Shown: piece after piece, positions 48,569 through 50,420 of the stretch
How the letters are laid out: every line of letters begins with the position of its first letter
Position numbering within the stretch: the stretch's first letter is position 1
Assembly (NCBI GenBank): GCA_022819805.1
Contig: JAJEGO010000061.1
Location: forward strand, 1-50,420
Reading direction: 5' to 3'
DNA length: 50,420 nucleotides
From: Candidatus Dadabacteria bacterium
GTDB lineage: Bacteria; Desulfobacterota_D; UBA1144; Nemesobacterales; Nemesobacteraceae
Made by a program: the position numbers and the translations under genes
The notes under the pieces: generated by a model
The model's database searches: none
Seen by the model: the letters and a program-made list of their open reading frames with translations, nothing else
Told to the model about the DNA's origin: nothing

Positions 48569-49537
48569 TCAAGGCGCAAGCGCTTCCATGGCAAAGGCCG
48601 TCTGCTCCCTTGAGGCGTTATAGGGAAACATTAAGATAGGAAGATCGGAGTTATCGGCGAACGTCCCGAGTCTTTCCCTTGCCTCATCAGGGGACCCGCT
48701 CACGGAGACAAGGTCAATCAGTTCGTCGCTTATGCTTTTTACCGCTTCCGCCCTGTTGTCCCGCCAGAGTTTTTTTGCCCTGTCCGCTTCCTCCCCGAAT
48801 CCGTAGCTGCTCACGAGCTTGTGGTAATAATCTCCCATGGAGCATACGTAGAGGGCCACGAACTCCCTTACTATTTCTCTTGACTCCCTTCGGTCATCGG
48901 AGACCATCGCCGGCAAAAACGGGGCCAGGGTTATTTCTCTGCCGCCGGAAGTGAACATTTCTTTTCTTTCGTTTATGAGACTCACGGGGCATAGGTAGGG
49001 GATCCAGCCGTCAGCGATTTGGGAGGTAAGTTCGATGTTTTTGGGTCCCATGGACGCTATGTATATGGGAATCTCGCTTCGAAGTGGCTCGAAAAGAAGC
49101 CTGAAGTTTCTGAGCCTGAATATCTCCCCGTCATAGTCGGCTCTTTTTCCCGCGAGGATTGTCCTTATTATTTCGACGCATTCAAGCGTCCGCCGGATAG
49201 GTCTCTCGAATTTAGTGCCGTGCCAGTATTCGTTGAGGTAAACACTGCTTATTCCCAAACCGAGGATCAGTCTTCCCCCGCAATACTCATCCATAGTTGC
49301 GGCGCTCTGGGCGATAAGCGCCGGGCTTCTGCTGTAAATTGAGATGATTCCCGTGGCCAGCTTGATTTTCTCAGTGACCGAGGCCATGTGGGATATAAGG
49401 GAGAACGCGTCGCGCCCCCACATCTCGGGAACCCAGATTGAGTGGTATCCCAGATCCTCGGCCAGTTTCGAAAAATAGGTAAGATCATCTTTTTTTACGT
49501 CCGCCCAGTAGGGCACGACGATTCCTGTCGAAGACAA
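48569..49537 (-). CDS. Luciferase-like monooxygenase (LLM class, F420- or FMN-dependent)
   Basis: A 322-residue TIM-barrel flavoprotein. SIWVPEMWGRDAFSLISHMASVTEKIKLATGI and LGLGISSVYLNEYWHG are characteristic of the LLM family, as is the C-terminal GSPDEARERL segment. Members use reduced F420 or FMN with varied substrates; the cofactor cannot be chosen from the sequence. It starts with TTG at 49537 after an AAGGAGG site. The divergent acyl-CoA dehydrogenase gene suggests a lipid or secondary metabolism context, which is inference. Confidence 0.85.
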   Translation of the reverse strand: MSSTGIVVPYWADVKKDDLTYFSKLAEDLGYHSIWVPEMWGRDAFSLISHMASVTEKIKLATGIISIYSRSPALIAQSAATMDEYCGGRLILGLGISSVYLNEYWHGTKFERPIRRTLECVEIIRTILAGKRADYDGEIFRLRNFRLLFEPLRSEIPIYIASMGPKNIELTSQIADGWIPYLCPVSLINERKEMFTSGGREITLAPFLPAMVSDDRRESREIVREFVALYVCSMGDYYHKLVSSYGFGEEADRAKKLWRDNRAEAVKSISDELIDLVSVSGSPDEARERLGTFADNSDLPILMFPYNASREQTAFAMEALAP

Positions 49538-49747
49538 TTGCTTCCTCCTTCCACATGGGTTTGCTCGGGTTCATTTTACTTGAGTTTTAAGACCGTGAGA
49601 AGGCGCAGACTCTGTTTTCAACCCACGGGTTCTGTCCTCTTCGAGTTGTCTTTAACGTTCACCTGATTGTTGGTTAAACTTTTACGGAGAAACATCTACG
49701 AATCTGTCTTTGAAGAAAAACAATCCTTTATTACGGGAGTTAGCAAA

Positions 49748-50420
49748 ATGCCCAAGTTACCCCCAAGAATGCAGACCAGGCTTTACAAGGAGCACCTCTT
49801 CCCGGAAGAAACGAGGGAAATAAGGCAAAAGGTGAGGGCTTTTGCGGAGAAAGAGGTTTTTCCACTGGCCCGCGATATAGGAGAGAAAAAAGAGAGAAAC
49901 AGGAACTTTCCCCGCAGGCTTTTCAGGAAAATGGCCGCAGAGGGGTTTTTCCGGATTCCGTATTCGAAAAAGGACGGGGGACTGGGTCTTTCCTACCCCG
50001 CGTGCGCAGCCGCGGTCATGGCCGAGGAACTTGCCTACATAAGCGCCAGCGTTGCGGGAACGATAAACGCCCATTTTCTGCTCTCGGGAAAGACCCTCGC
50101 CATGGGCTCTTCCCACATAAAGGAAAGATATCTCGCTCCGGCCCTCGACGGAACCTCCGTGGGGTCGTTTGCGATGACGGAACCCCAGTCGGGTTCTGAC
50201 GTAAGGACCGAGTCTCTTGTCACAAAAGCCAGAAAGAAGGGCAAAAAATACATTATAAACGGCCGCAAACGCTACATAACCAATGCGGGGGTGGCGGATT
50301 TTGTGACCCTGCTTGCAAGCGTGGGAGGAGACAAGTCCATCATGATAGTGGTCGATCTTGATTCTCCAGGTTGTTCCGTAAGCGATCCGGAGAAAAAACT
50401 CGGGAACAGGGGGGAGCTTA
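49748..50420 (+). CDS. Acyl-CoA dehydrogenase, partial (N-terminal 224 residues)
   Basis: The frame opens at ATG 49748 and is uninterrupted to the window edge. Recognisable family segments are FPEETREIRQKVRAFAEKEVFPLARDIGEKKE, the helix VMAEELAYISASVAGTINAHFLLSGKTLAMG and the FAD-contacting FAMTEPQSGSDVRTE. This covers the N-terminal helical and middle beta domains; the C-terminal domain carrying the catalytic base lies beyond the window. It is divergent from the LLM gene across a 210-base gap with no other features seen. Confidence 0.92.
   Translation, partial: MPKLPPRMQTRLYKEHLFPEETREIRQKVRAFAEKEVFPLARDIGEKKERNRNFPRRLFRKMAAEGFFRIPYSKKDGGLGLSYPACAAAVMAEELAYISASVAGTINAHFLLSGKTLAMGSSHIKERYLAPALDGTSVGSFAMTEPQSGSDVRTESLVTKARKKGKKYIINGRKRYITNAGVADFVTLLASVGGDKSIMIVVDLDSPGCSVSDPEKKLGNRGEL

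Overview
The window is a gene-dense chromosomal segment with roughly balanced base composition, from a Gram-negative, probably uncultured bacterium. The envelope evidence is a predicted outer-membrane porin, two lipoproteins with lipoboxes, PilM, and a surface protein with a glycine-rich C-terminal sorting tail. The mixture of families (Bacteroidota-like sirohaem reductase, RadC-type JAB domain fused to a DinG helicase, HpnA-like epimerase, Fic, RAYT) would suit a deltaproteobacteria-like or Dadabacteria-like lineage. That placement is inference only; there is no rRNA gene here to decide it.

Layout. 1-5.3 kb holds housekeeping genes (ispH, pyrF, an RNase Z-like hydrolase, a SAM hydroxide adenosyltransferase, rluD, pgeF). 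5.4-8.0 kb is a three-gene minus-strand cassette (SRPBCC protein and two short-chain dehydrogenases) that looks acquired. 8.1-13.7 kb returns to housekeeping genes (argG, queA, an HpnA-like epimerase, aroC, two small proteins). 13.7-18.5 kb is a minus-strand block: a DUF2461 protein, a class V aminotransferase and a 909-codon leucine-rich-repeat surface protein. 18.8-22.1 kb has prfB, with its programmed frameshift, overlapped by nadK, then a small nuclease-like protein and convergent fmt. 22.2-24.9 kb has amtB behind an apparent sigma-54 promoter, followed by a porin. 25-29.5 kb is accessory: tRNA-Phe, a DUF3574 lipoprotein, a VapBC-type toxin-antitoxin pair with its operator, and an XRE regulator/membrane sensor/lipoprotein/pilM row. 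29.6-36 kb has rnr, an autoregulated-looking fic gene next to tRNA-Ser(CGA), a JAB-DinG helicase and a DUF4186 protein. 36.1-43.4 kb has a sirohaem nitrite/sulfite reductase, a CBS protein and the sugar-phosphate genes rpiA, pgi and tkt. 43.6-47.7 kb has a pterin/folate/purine-salvage row (folM-like, folB, folK, hpt) and pepF. 47.7-50.4 kb has a degenerate RAYT transposase, a luciferase-like monooxygenase and the start of an acyl-CoA dehydrogenase gene.

How the genes work together. amtB and the porin look like a nitrogen-uptake unit under nitrogen control. rpiA, pgi and tkt serve the pentose-phosphate/glycolysis junction. folM-like, folB and folK make or reduce pterins. The most distinctive signals are the operator array in front of fic, the JAB-DinG fusion, the XRE/sensor/lipoprotein/pilM row, the LRR/Cache-like surface protein, the inferred CTG start of hpt and the SDR/SDR/SRPBCC cassette. 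I did not find one clearly unprecedented multi-gene system. The fic operator array and the XRE/sensor/lipoprotein row are the best candidates for something undescribed.
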